From an uncultured Clostridia bacterium (GTDB taxonomy: Bacteria; Bacillota; Clostridia; Lachnospirales; CAG-274), in the NCBI GenBank assembly GCA_947632615.1, contig CANRPW010000021.1:1-42848 (forward strand): a stretch of 42,848 nt of DNA, written 5' to 3'. Positions 33,094 to 40,414 of this stretch are shown here, one piece after another. Position numbers and translations under genes: made by a program. The notes below the pieces were generated by a model. That model did not search any database, was not told where the DNA came from, and saw nothing but the letters and a program-made list of their open reading frames with translations. Position 1 is the first letter of the stretch, and each line of letters begins with the position of its first letter.

Positions 33094-33984
33094 TTAAAAC
33101 ACTCCCAACATCACCGACAGAAAAACCACGACATCGGTAAAAACATCTCCTGTGCGCAGTCTGTTGCCAAAGGCAAGGCTAAATCTTGTTTTTATATTTT
33201 TCTTATAATTTATAATATCTATAAGGAGTTTTTTATTTTCATTACTTATATTGTTCTCATAATATTTAAGTATAAGCTTTGCTTCTCCGGCTCTTGAAAC
33301 ATTTTTTCCCTTTATAAAAGAAGAAACATAATATGCAAGCCTGGAAACGAGAGAATTTCTGTCTCCTATTGTATTTTTGCCATGCTGTCTATAAAAAATA
33401 TATGACTCCGGGTCAAAGCAAATATGGCAGCCGGTGAATAATGCAACTCTGTACATCCAAGTATCGTGCATAGAAACGCCCTCAAAGGAGCTTTTTGTCA
33501 GTAGCTCAAGCATTTTTCTGTTTATAACCACTGTACAGCCTGTGGCACAGTTTTTAGCCATAGCCGCTCCGGGAGTAAGCCTGGGTGAAAGATTTGTTTT
33601 ATATATGGGCTTAAGCTTATTGTCGGTGATAGTCTGGTTTGAAAAATACATAGCAGGGTCTTTATACTTGGCCAAAAGCCTTTCTGCCGCCAAAAGCTTG
33701 TCTGACAGCCAAAAATCGTCCTGATCGCAAAAAGCATATAGGTCAGCAGCATATTCTTTTTCCGCTTTTTGTATAAGATCAAAAAAAGAAGCTGAAGCGC
33801 CTATGTTTTTTCCTTCATAATATTCAATGCCCTTTTCATTAAGTATTTTCACGGTATCATCCTGTGAGCCGTCATCTCTTGCAAGTATTTTCACATCTAC
33901 GCCCTTTTGGGCAAAAATGCTGTCAAGCTGATTTTTTAAATATTTTTCACCGTTATAACATGACAGCAAAACCAAAACCTTCAT
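33094..33984 (-). CDS. Family 2 glycosyltransferase
   Basis: A 296-aa GT-A enzyme. VLLSCYNGEKYLKNQLDSI opens the nucleotide-binding fold, DDGS is at 37-40, and the DQDDFW motif (87-92) provides the metal-binding acidic residues. TGCTVVINRKML and HDTWMYRVALFTG follow, as in rhamnosyltransferase-like enzymes for surface polysaccharides. No strong membrane segment, so probably cytosolic or membrane-associated. Donor and acceptor unknown. Pairing with VanZ suggests an envelope function. Confidence 0.88.
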   Translation of the reverse strand: MKVLVLLSCYNGEKYLKNQLDSIFAQKGVDVKILARDDGSQDDTVKILNEKGIEYYEGKNIGASASFFDLIQKAEKEYAADLYAFCDQDDFWLSDKLLAAERLLAKYKDPAMYFSNQTITDNKLKPIYKTNLSPRLTPGAAMAKNCATGCTVVINRKMLELLTKSSFEGVSMHDTWMYRVALFTGCHICFDPESYIFYRQHGKNTIGDRNSLVSRLAYYVSSFIKGKNVSRAGEAKLILKYYENNISNENKKLLIDIINYKKNIKTRFSLAFGNRLRTGDVFTDVVVFLSVMLGVF

Positions 33985-34017
33985 AAATTCACCCCTATGC
34001 CTATAAATAATATAATT

Positions 34018-34046
34018 ATAATATCATACCATTATAAATAAGTCAA
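34018..34046 (-). promoter_or_regulatory. Promoter of the glycosyltransferase-VanZ pair
   Basis: On the minus strand TTGACT (34041-34046), 17 nt, TATTAT (34018-34023), then GGGGTG before the ATG. Confidence 0.7.
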
Positions 34047-34103
34047 AATTTGATTTTTGTGTTTTTTTGTTAAAAGAAAATATAAAAAAAATAAAAAAAG
34101 GTA

Positions 34104-34132
34104 TTGACAAGGAAAATCATCTGTGGTAATAT
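34104..34132 (+). promoter_or_regulatory. Promoter of cysK-metY
   Basis: TTGACA (34104-34109), 17 nt, TAATAT (34127-34132). The -10 is imperfect, as in regulated promoters. No T-box or S-box leader fits in the 50 nt before cysK. Confidence 0.65.
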
Positions 34133-34185
34133 ACCATCATAAACATATTAAACACGTAGGAATTATAGGAAAGGAGAAGATCATA

Positions 34186-35115
34186 ATGGCAAAAATATAC
34201 AACAGTATGACAGAACTTATAGGAAGCACCCCGATGCTTAAAATTAACAACTTTGCAAAAAGCAACGGCGTTGACAATTTATATGCAAAGCTTGAATATC
34301 TAAATCCTACAGGAAGCGTAAAGGACAGAATTGCCGCAGCTATGATAGAGGATGCAGAAAAGAGCGGAAAGCTTAAGCCGGGGGCAACCATAATAGAGCC
34401 TACCAGCGGAAATACAGGCATAGGCATAGCAGCAGTTGCAGCGGCAAAGGGCTACAGAGCTATCCTTACCATGCCGGAGACCATGAGCGTTGAGAGAAGA
34501 AATCTTTTAAAGGCTTACGGTGCAGAAATAGTTCTTACAGAAGGCTCTAAGGGCATGCCGGGAGCTATAGCAAAAGCAAATGAGCTTAACAAGGAAATAG
34601 AAAATTCATTCATTCCGGGACAATTTGAAAATCCCGCAAACCCCGAAACCCACAGGAACACAACAGGGCCTGAAATCTGGGATGATCTGGACGGCAAGGT
34701 AGATATATTTGTTGCAGGCGTTGGCACAGGAGGTACTCTTACAGGTGTGGGAGAATATCTCAAGAGCAAGAACCCTAATATAAAAATTGTTGCCGTGGAG
34801 CCTGAAAGCTCGCCTGTTCTTTCAAAAGGACGTGCGGGGGCTCATAAGATCCAAGGTATAGGTGCAGGCTTTGTACCCGATGTTTTAAACACCAAGATAT
34901 ATGACGAGGTAATAGCCGTAGCTAATGACGATGCTTTTAAAAAGGGCAGAGAATTTGGCAGAAGTGAAGGCATAATCGTAGGTATTTCAGCCGGTGCGGC
35001 TTTATGGGCAGGCATAGAGCTTGCCAAGAGAGAAGATAATAAGGGCAAAAATATAGTCGTACTGCTGCCCGACACAGGCGACAGGTATTTATCAACAGCC
35101 CTTTTTACAGACTAA
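34186..35115 (+). CDS. cysK: Cysteine synthase (O-acetylserine sulfhydrylase)
   Basis: A 309-aa PLP enzyme that makes cysteine from O-acetylserine and sulfide. The PLP lysine is K46 in [11 protein letters not shown], the phosphate loop is GTGGTLTG and the substrate loop PTSGNTGIG. Length matches CysK. AAGGAG precedes ATG 34186; the frame extends to 34123, which falls in the promoter. First gene of a pair with metY, an assimilation unit feeding sulfide into both cysteine and homocysteine. Confidence 0.95.
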   Translation: MAKIYNSMTELIGSTPMLKINNFAKSNGVDNLYAKLEYLNPTGSVKDRIAAAMIEDAEKSGKLKPGATIIEPTSGNTGIGIAAVAAAKGYRAILTMPETMSVERRNLLKAYGAEIVLTEGSKGMPGAIAKANELNKEIENSFIPGQFENPANPETHRNTTGPEIWDDLDGKVDIFVAGVGTGGTLTGVGEYLKSKNPNIKIVAVEPESSPVLSKGRAGAHKIQGIGAGFVPDVLNTKIYDEVIAVANDDAFKKGREFGRSEGIIVGISAGAALWAGIELAKREDNKGKNIVVLLPDTGDRYLSTALFTD

Positions 35116-35134
35116 AAGAAAAGAGGTATACACA

Positions 35135-36439
35135 ATGAGTAAAAAAACAAGAGAACAAAGAAACTTTAAATTTGAAACACTACAGCTTCACGTAGGACAG
35201 GAAAATCCCGATCCCGTTACAGATTCAAGGGCTGTCCCGATTTATCAGACTTCATCATACGTTTTCAGAAACAGTAAGCACGCTGCCGACAGATTTGGCT
35301 TAAGAGATGCAGGAAACATCTATGGCAGGCTTACCAACCCCACACAGGACGTATTTGAAAAAAGAATAGCGGCTCTTGAAGGCGGCGTTGGGGCTCTCGG
35401 CGTTGCTTCAGGAGCAGCTGCAATAACCTACACCATCGAAAATCTTGCTCAGAGCGGCGACCATATCGTTTCTGCAAAGAACATATACGGCGGCAGCTTC
35501 AATCTTTTAGAACATACCCTTCCCCAGTACGGCATTTCTACCACCTTTGTTGATATATTCAACTATGACGAGGTGGAGGCTGCTATAAAGGATAACACGA
35601 AGGCTATATTTATAGAAACCCTCGGCAACCCCAACTCGGATGTAGTCGATATAGAAAAGGTAGCCGAAATAGCTCACAAACATAAGATCCCTCTGGTAGT
35701 AGACAACACCTTCGCAACACCTTATTTAGTTCGCCCTATTGAGTACGGAGCTGATATAGTTGTTCACTCCGCAACAAAATTCATAGGCGGACACGGCACC
35801 ACCATAGGCGGCGTTATTGTAGACAGCGGCAAATTCGACTGGAAGGCTTCAGGCAAGTTCCCATCTCTTACCGAGCCCAACCCAAGCTATCACGGCGTAA
35901 ACTTTGTTGAGGCTGTTGGTCCCGCTGCTTTCGTAACCAAGATCCGTGCTATTCTCTTAAGAGATACGGGAGCTACACTTTCCCCCTTCCACGCTTTCTT
36001 CTTCCTTCAGGGACTTGAAACACTCTCACTCAGAGTTGAAAGACACATTGAAAATGCTCTTAAGGTAGTAGAATATCTTAACAACCATCCTCTTGTAGAG
36101 AATGTTAATCACCCATCTGTTACAAAGGACGAAAGCCAGAAGGCTCTTTATGCAAAATACTTCCCTAACGGCGGCGGCTCTATATTTACATTTGAAATCA
36201 AGGGCAACGCTGACACAGCCACAAAATTTATAGATAATCTTGAGCTTTTCTCACTTCTTGCAAATGTTGCAGACGTAAAATCACTTGTAATACATCCTGC
36301 AACCACAACACACAGTCAGTGCACCGATGAAGAGCTTTTGGAACAGGGTATTAAGCCCAACACCATCAGACTGTCTATAGGCACAGAAAACATAGATGAT
36401 ATAATCGAAGACTTAGACGAAGCTTTTAAGGCATTATAA
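35135..36439 (+). CDS. metY: O-acetylhomoserine sulfhydrylase
   Basis: A 434-aa Cys/Met-metabolism PLP enzyme that makes homocysteine from O-acetylhomoserine and sulfide. NFKFETLQLHVGQENPDP opens the protein, IYGRLTNPT lies in the cofactor region, and the PLP lysine is K215 in VVHSATKFIGGHG. The length and extended central region (SLTEPNPSYHGVNF) fit the sulfhydrylase rather than the shorter cystathionine gamma-synthase. It starts 19 nt after cysK with GAGGTAT upstream. Codons differ little from its neighbours. Confidence 0.93.
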   Translation: MSKKTREQRNFKFETLQLHVGQENPDPVTDSRAVPIYQTSSYVFRNSKHAADRFGLRDAGNIYGRLTNPTQDVFEKRIAALEGGVGALGVASGAAAITYTIENLAQSGDHIVSAKNIYGGSFNLLEHTLPQYGISTTFVDIFNYDEVEAAIKDNTKAIFIETLGNPNSDVVDIEKVAEIAHKHKIPLVVDNTFATPYLVRPIEYGADIVVHSATKFIGGHGTTIGGVIVDSGKFDWKASGKFPSLTEPNPSYHGVNFVEAVGPAAFVTKIRAILLRDTGATLSPFHAFFFLQGLETLSLRVERHIENALKVVEYLNNHPLVENVNHPSVTKDESQKALYAKYFPNGGGSIFTFEIKGNADTATKFIDNLELFSLLANVADVKSLVIHPATTTHSQCTDEELLEQGIKPNTIRLSIGTENIDDIIEDLDEAFKAL

Positions 36440-36457
36440 TTTCCTCTTCTATAATAT

Positions 36458-36496
36458 ATAGGGGTGCTGTGCTCATTTTGGCACAATGCCCCTATT
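36458..36496 (+). terminator. Terminator of cysK-metY
   Basis: ATAGGGG (36458-36464) pairs with CCCCTAT (36489-36495), with an inner TGTGC/GCACA, and is followed by TTTATT. It lies 18 nt after metY and before the second cloverleaf triplet. Confidence 0.75.
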
Positions 36497-36520
36497 TTAT
36501 TACCTGCATATTAATTTCTC

Positions 36521-36695
36521 TTGCCCGGCATTTACATATAATATCGCGAAGCGATATTATATGTAAATGCCGACCCGTGGGGGAGCAGCCAAAAGGGAGC
36601 AGCTCCGCTGCTCCCTTTTGGCTGCTCCCCCACGGGTCGGCGTGCGGCTTCATATATTTGGCTTCACCAAATATATGAAGCCGCACGCCGAGCAA
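36521..36695. repeat. Cloverleaf element 12 (inverted orientation)
   Basis: Closing stem TTGC-C-CGG (36521-36528) with CCG-A-GCAA (36688-36695), one C-A mismatch. Arm 1: 36526-36547 with 36551-36572, 22 bp, loop GAA, tip ATATCGC. Arm 2: 36571-36603 with 36607-36639, 33 bp, loop TCC, base CGACCCGTGG. Arm 3: 36638-36661 with 36667-36690, 24 bp, tip TTTGG-CTTCA-CCAAA. Arm tips are swapped relative to elements 1-3. Confidence 0.9.
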
Positions 36696-36732
36696 CAAAA
36701 CCTGTTATATTCAGAAAGATATAAACTTTTTC

Positions 36733-36907
36733 TGCTCAACATTTTCTACAACATCGCTTTGCAATGTTGTAGAAAATGTTGACCTGCGGGGCAAGCCGCC
36801 CAAAAGGGGACAGCTCCGCTGTCCCCTTTTGGGCGGCTTGCCCCGCAGGTCGAGGGGGCGGCACACATATTTGGCTTTGCCAAATATGTGTGCCGCCCCC
36901 TCGAGCA
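36733..36907. repeat. Cloverleaf element 13 (inverted orientation)
   Basis: Closing stem TGCTC (36733-36737) with GAGCA (36903-36907). Arm 1: 36736-36757 with 36761-36782, 22 bp with one C-A mismatch near the tip, loop TTT. Arm 2: 36781-36814 with 36818-36851, 34 bp perfect, loop TCC. Arm 3: 36850-36875 with 36879-36904, 26 bp perfect, loop TTT, tip TTTGGC. Same size (175 bp) as element 12, 37 nt away. Confidence 0.9.
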
Positions 36908-36925
36908 ATAATTTATTCTTTATCC

Positions 36926-37101
36926 GCCCGACATTTTCATACAATATCGCAAATGCGATATTGTATGAAAATGCCGGGCCGCGGGGGCAAGCAGGCAAAA
37001 AGGGGCAGCGAAGCTGCCCCTTTTTGCCTGCTTGCCCCCGCGGGTCGGTGGGAAGGCTCATATATTTGGCAGAGCCAAATTTATGAGCCTTCCCACCGGG
37101 C
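36926..37101. repeat. Cloverleaf element 14 (inverted orientation)
   Basis: Closing stem GCCCG (36926-36930) with CGGGC (37097-37101). Arm 1: 36926-36951 with 36954-36979, 26 bp with one A-C mismatch, tip ATATCGCA. Arm 2: 36979-37009 with 37013-37043, 31 bp perfect, loop GAA, base CCGCGGGG. Arm 3: 37046-37070 with 37074-37098, 25 bp with one T-T mismatch, loop AGA, tip TTTGGC. It ends 32 nt before the tex stop codon. Confidence 0.9.
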
Positions 37102-37133
37102 AACAAATTCCCATATTAATGTTGCCGCCACTA

Positions 37134-39278
37134 TTAAATTTTCATAGTAAGTGAAATTCTTCCCTTTTGTTTATCCACAGATAATACCTTCACATCTACA
37201 ATATCCCCTAATTTAACAGCTTCAAGAGGGTGCTTTATAAATCTGTCACATATCTGAGATATATGCACAAGTCCATCCTGATGGACTCCAATATCCACAA
37301 AACAGCCAAAATCAATTACATTTCTTACTGTTCCTTTTAAAACCATTCCTTCTGTCAGGTCATCCATAGTAAGAACATCACTTTTAAGTATGGGCTTTGG
37401 CATTTCATCTCTGGGGTCTCTTCCGGGCTTTTCAAGCTCCTTTATAATGTCCGTAAGCGTTGGCACGCCTATGCCAAGCTCTTTCGCTGTCGCCTTTATA
37501 TTTATAAACTTACTTATATTTTTTACCTTGTTATGTCTTATATCGTCATCCGAGGCTTTTATCCTCTTAATAAGTTCCTTTGCAGCCTTATAAGACTCGG
37601 GGTGAACTCCCGTGTTGTCAAGTATTTCATCTCCATCGGTTATTCTTAAAAAGCCGGCGCACTGTTCGTAGGCTTTAGGTCCTAACTTGCTGACCTTCAA
37701 AAGCTCCTTACGGCTTTTAAACTTTCCGTTTTCCTCTCTGTAGGCTATTATGTTTTTAGAGACCGTGGAATTTATCCCTGCAACATAAGAAAGCAGGGAT
37801 GGTGAAGCTGTATTAAGGTCAACACCAACATTGTTTACACAGCTTTCCACAACGCCGCCAAGAGCCTCATCAAGATGCTTTTTGTTCATATCGTGCTGAT
37901 ATTGTCCTATGCCTATACTTTTAGGGTCTATCTTCACAAGCTCCGCAAGAGGATCCTGCAAGCGCCTTGCAAGAGATACCGCCGAACGCAGAGCTACATC
38001 AAACTCGGGAAATTCCTCCGCACCAAGCTTAGACGCCGAATAAACGGAAGCCCCTGCCTCGTTTACTATGGCATAAAACAGATCCTTTTTGCCAAGCTCC
38101 TTTATTATATCCACAGCAAAAGCCTCTGTTTCTCTCGATGCCGTGCCGTTGCCTATTGCCACTATATCTACATTATATTTTTCAATTTTTTCCTTTACGA
38201 TCTGTCTTGATGCTGCTATGCGGCTTTCGGAATGAGGCTTTGTGCAGTAAATTACTCCCGTTGACAAAACCTTTCCCGTACTGTCTACAATGGCAGTTTT
38301 ACAGCCTGTTCTATAGCCCGGGTCAAGAGCAAACACAGTCTTATCCTTAATAGGCGGCTGAAGCAGAAGCTGGCGCAAGTTTGCCTCAAAAACCTTTATT
38401 GCTCCATCCTCTGCCTTCTCCGTAAGCATATTTCTGATTTCTCTTTCAATAGAAGGTTCTATAAGCCTTTTGTAGGAGTCCTCTATTGTTTCCTTAAGCA
38501 CATCAGCCGTTTGAGAATTGTCTGCAATTATTTGCTTTTCCAAATAGCCTGTCACCTTTTCATAAGGAGCTTCAACGGAAACCTTTAAAAAGCCTTCCTT
38601 CTCGCCCCTGTTTATGGCAAGAATACGGTGTCCTGCGATTTTTCCAACAGGTTCGGTAAATTTATAATACATCTCATAAACCGACTGCTCCTCTTCATTG
38701 GCAGCAGTTGAATTTATAACACCGCCCTTAAGTGTCATATCTCTTATAGCAGCTCTGTAGTCGGCATTATCCGATATGATTTCGGCAATAATGTCCTTTG
38801 CGCCATCTATAGCCTCTTGAGAAGAATTTACTTCCTTTTCGGGATCAACATATTTTTCTGCCTCTTTTACAAGCTCTCCGCTTAAGCGCTGAAGCATAAT
38901 AAGGGTAGCCAGTCCTTCAAGCCCTTTTTCCTTTGCTATAGTCGCTCTGGTTCTTTTCTTAGGTCTGAAAGGACGGTAAACATCGTCTATTTCCGTGATA
39001 GTTTCTGCCTTGTCAAGAGCCGCCTCTATTTCCTCTGTAAGGTTTCCCTGCTCGGATATGAGCTTTCTTACAGTTTCCCTTTTTTCGTCTAAATTTCTCA
39101 GATATCCAAGGCGCTCGTAAAGCTCTCTTATAGCAATATCGTCAAGCTCTCCCGTCATTTCCTTTCTGTATCGGGCAATAAATGGTATTGTGTTTCCCTC
39201 ATCTATCAGCTTTACTGTGTTTTCCACCTGTCCTTTTCTGAGTCCAAGCTCGTCGCACAGCTTTTTAATAATATCCAT
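37134..39278 (-). CDS. tex: Tex-family RNA-binding protein
   Basis: A 714-aa nucleic-acid-binding protein. The N-terminal helical part has TIPFIARYRKEMTGELDD. An RNase H-like (YqgF) domain begins near VFALDPGYRTGCKTAI. Helix-hairpin-helix segments include ASPSLLSYVAGINSTVSKNI and FKSRKELLKVSKLGPKAYEQ. The C-terminal S1 domain (about 642-712) has GTVRNVIDFGCFVDIGVHQD. It is the bacterial relative of Spt6, linked to transcription and RNA metabolism. Last gene of the amidase-rdgB-yfcE-tex operon; no U-tract terminator follows, only the cloverleaf triplet. Confidence 0.95.
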   Translation of the reverse strand: MDIIKKLCDELGLRKGQVENTVKLIDEGNTIPFIARYRKEMTGELDDIAIRELYERLGYLRNLDEKRETVRKLISEQGNLTEEIEAALDKAETITEIDDVYRPFRPKKRTRATIAKEKGLEGLATLIMLQRLSGELVKEAEKYVDPEKEVNSSQEAIDGAKDIIAEIISDNADYRAAIRDMTLKGGVINSTAANEEEQSVYEMYYKFTEPVGKIAGHRILAINRGEKEGFLKVSVEAPYEKVTGYLEKQIIADNSQTADVLKETIEDSYKRLIEPSIEREIRNMLTEKAEDGAIKVFEANLRQLLLQPPIKDKTVFALDPGYRTGCKTAIVDSTGKVLSTGVIYCTKPHSESRIAASRQIVKEKIEKYNVDIVAIGNGTASRETEAFAVDIIKELGKKDLFYAIVNEAGASVYSASKLGAEEFPEFDVALRSAVSLARRLQDPLAELVKIDPKSIGIGQYQHDMNKKHLDEALGGVVESCVNNVGVDLNTASPSLLSYVAGINSTVSKNIIAYREENGKFKSRKELLKVSKLGPKAYEQCAGFLRITDGDEILDNTGVHPESYKAAKELIKRIKASDDDIRHNKVKNISKFINIKATAKELGIGVPTLTDIIKELEKPGRDPRDEMPKPILKSDVLTMDDLTEGMVLKGTVRNVIDFGCFVDIGVHQDGLVHISQICDRFIKHPLEAVKLGDIVDVKVLSVDKQKGRISLTMKI

Positions 39279-39294
39279 ATCTGAACCTTTCTTA

Positions 39295-39798
39295 TCATAA
39301 AATTATCTTATATTCATTTCCGAAAATGCCGTATATATTCATTTTGACACTCTCATGAGTTATGTCAAATATGCCGAAGGTCTTTGTTCTGCCCTGTCTT
39401 GGCAGGGCTATGCTTCCGGGATTGTATATTTTTACCCCTTCCTCTTCGTCGGAAACGGGACAGTGTGTATGCCCATACATAGCTATCTCGCACTCATTTT
39501 CAAGGGCAGCATATACAAGCCTTGATACGTCATATCTCACATCCAGCCTGTGTCCGTGGCACATAAATATTCTGTGGCCCTCTATTTGCGTGACTATATA
39601 CTCAGGTCCTCTTGCAAAATCACAGTTTCCCTTGACTGACCAATATATAAACCGTGGAAACATATGGCGAAGCCCTGCGACATCATCTATATGATCTCCC
39701 AAATGTATAACTCCGTCAAGCTCATTTTCAAAATGTGTCAATACGTTTTCGGCGGCATCCAGCCTTCTGTGAGTATCTGAGATAACAAGTATTTTCAT
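39295..39798 (-). CDS. YfcE/MJ0936-type metallophosphoesterase
   Basis: A 167-aa calcineurin-like phosphodiesterase. The metal-binding motifs are SDTHRRL, HLGDHIDD, VKGNCDF (family GNCD), FMCHGHR and MYGHTH, in order. The physiological substrate of the family is unsettled. It overlaps the end of rdgB by 4 nt (ATGA), giving translational coupling, and is 16 nt before tex. The rdgB-yfcE pairing is common in Firmicutes. Confidence 0.92.
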   Translation of the reverse strand: MKILVISDTHRRLDAAENVLTHFENELDGVIHLGDHIDDVAGLRHMFPRFIYWSVKGNCDFARGPEYIVTQIEGHRIFMCHGHRLDVRYDVSRLVYAALENECEIAMYGHTHCPVSDEEEGVKIYNPGSIALPRQGRTKTFGIFDITHESVKMNIYGIFGNEYKIIL

Positions 39799-40403
39799 AA
39801 GTTATCCCCAAACCTTTCAAGCAGTCTATCCTTCATTATAACAAGAGCCTTGCCTCTATGGCTTATTTTATTCTTTTCTTCCATAGTTATTTCTGCTGAT
39901 GTGCAGCCGTACTCAGGAAGGAAGAATATGGGGTCATAACCAAAACCGCCCTTTCCTGCGATCTTGTGACCGATTATGCCTTCCATGGTCGCCTGTGCAG
40001 TGATTATCTCCGGTTTTTCCTCACCGGGGACGGCAGCCGCTATGCAGCATACAAAGCGAGCGGTTCTCTTATCATCAGTCACTCCCTTAAGCTTATCAAG
40101 AATAGCCTGATTTTTTATGTCATATGAGGTATCGTGCCCCATAAATCTTGCAGAATGAACTCCCGGCTCTTTATTTAAAAAGTCAATTTCCAGTCCGGAA
40201 TCGTCCGCAAGAACTACCTCGCCTGTTTTTTCCATTATCTCCATAGCTTTTATAATGGCATTTTCCTCAAAGGTCTCTCCTGTTTCCTCGGCTTCGGCGC
40301 ATACCCCTGCCTCTTTCATAGAGATAACCTCAAAATAAGGAGATAAAACAGCCTTGATCTCTCTGAGCTTTCCCTCATTTGAAGTAGCAAAAATTATTTT
40401 CAT
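39795..40403 (-). CDS. rdgB: XTP/dITP diphosphatase (RdgB/HAM1)
   Basis: A 202-aa housecleaning enzyme that hydrolyses dITP, XTP and dXTP and so prevents mutagenic incorporation. IIFATSNEGKLREIK, the catalytic VLADDSGLEIDFL, PGVHSARF, GKGGFGYDPIFFLPEY and KNKISHRGKAL are the family blocks. Length and motif order are normal. It is 11 nt after the amidase gene and overlaps yfcE by 4 nt. Confidence 0.95.
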   Translation of the reverse strand: MKIIFATSNEGKLREIKAVLSPYFEVISMKEAGVCAEAEETGETFEENAIIKAMEIMEKTGEVVLADDSGLEIDFLNKEPGVHSARFMGHDTSYDIKNQAILDKLKGVTDDKRTARFVCCIAAAVPGEEKPEIITAQATMEGIIGHKIAGKGGFGYDPIFFLPEYGCTSAEITMEEKNKISHRGKALVIMKDRLLERFGDNL

Positions 40404-40414
40404 ATTCTTCTCCT

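Noticed and set aside
36521..37101. CRISPR array
   Set aside because: The units are about 175 bp and internally palindromic, not short identical repeats with unique spacers, and no cas gene is near.
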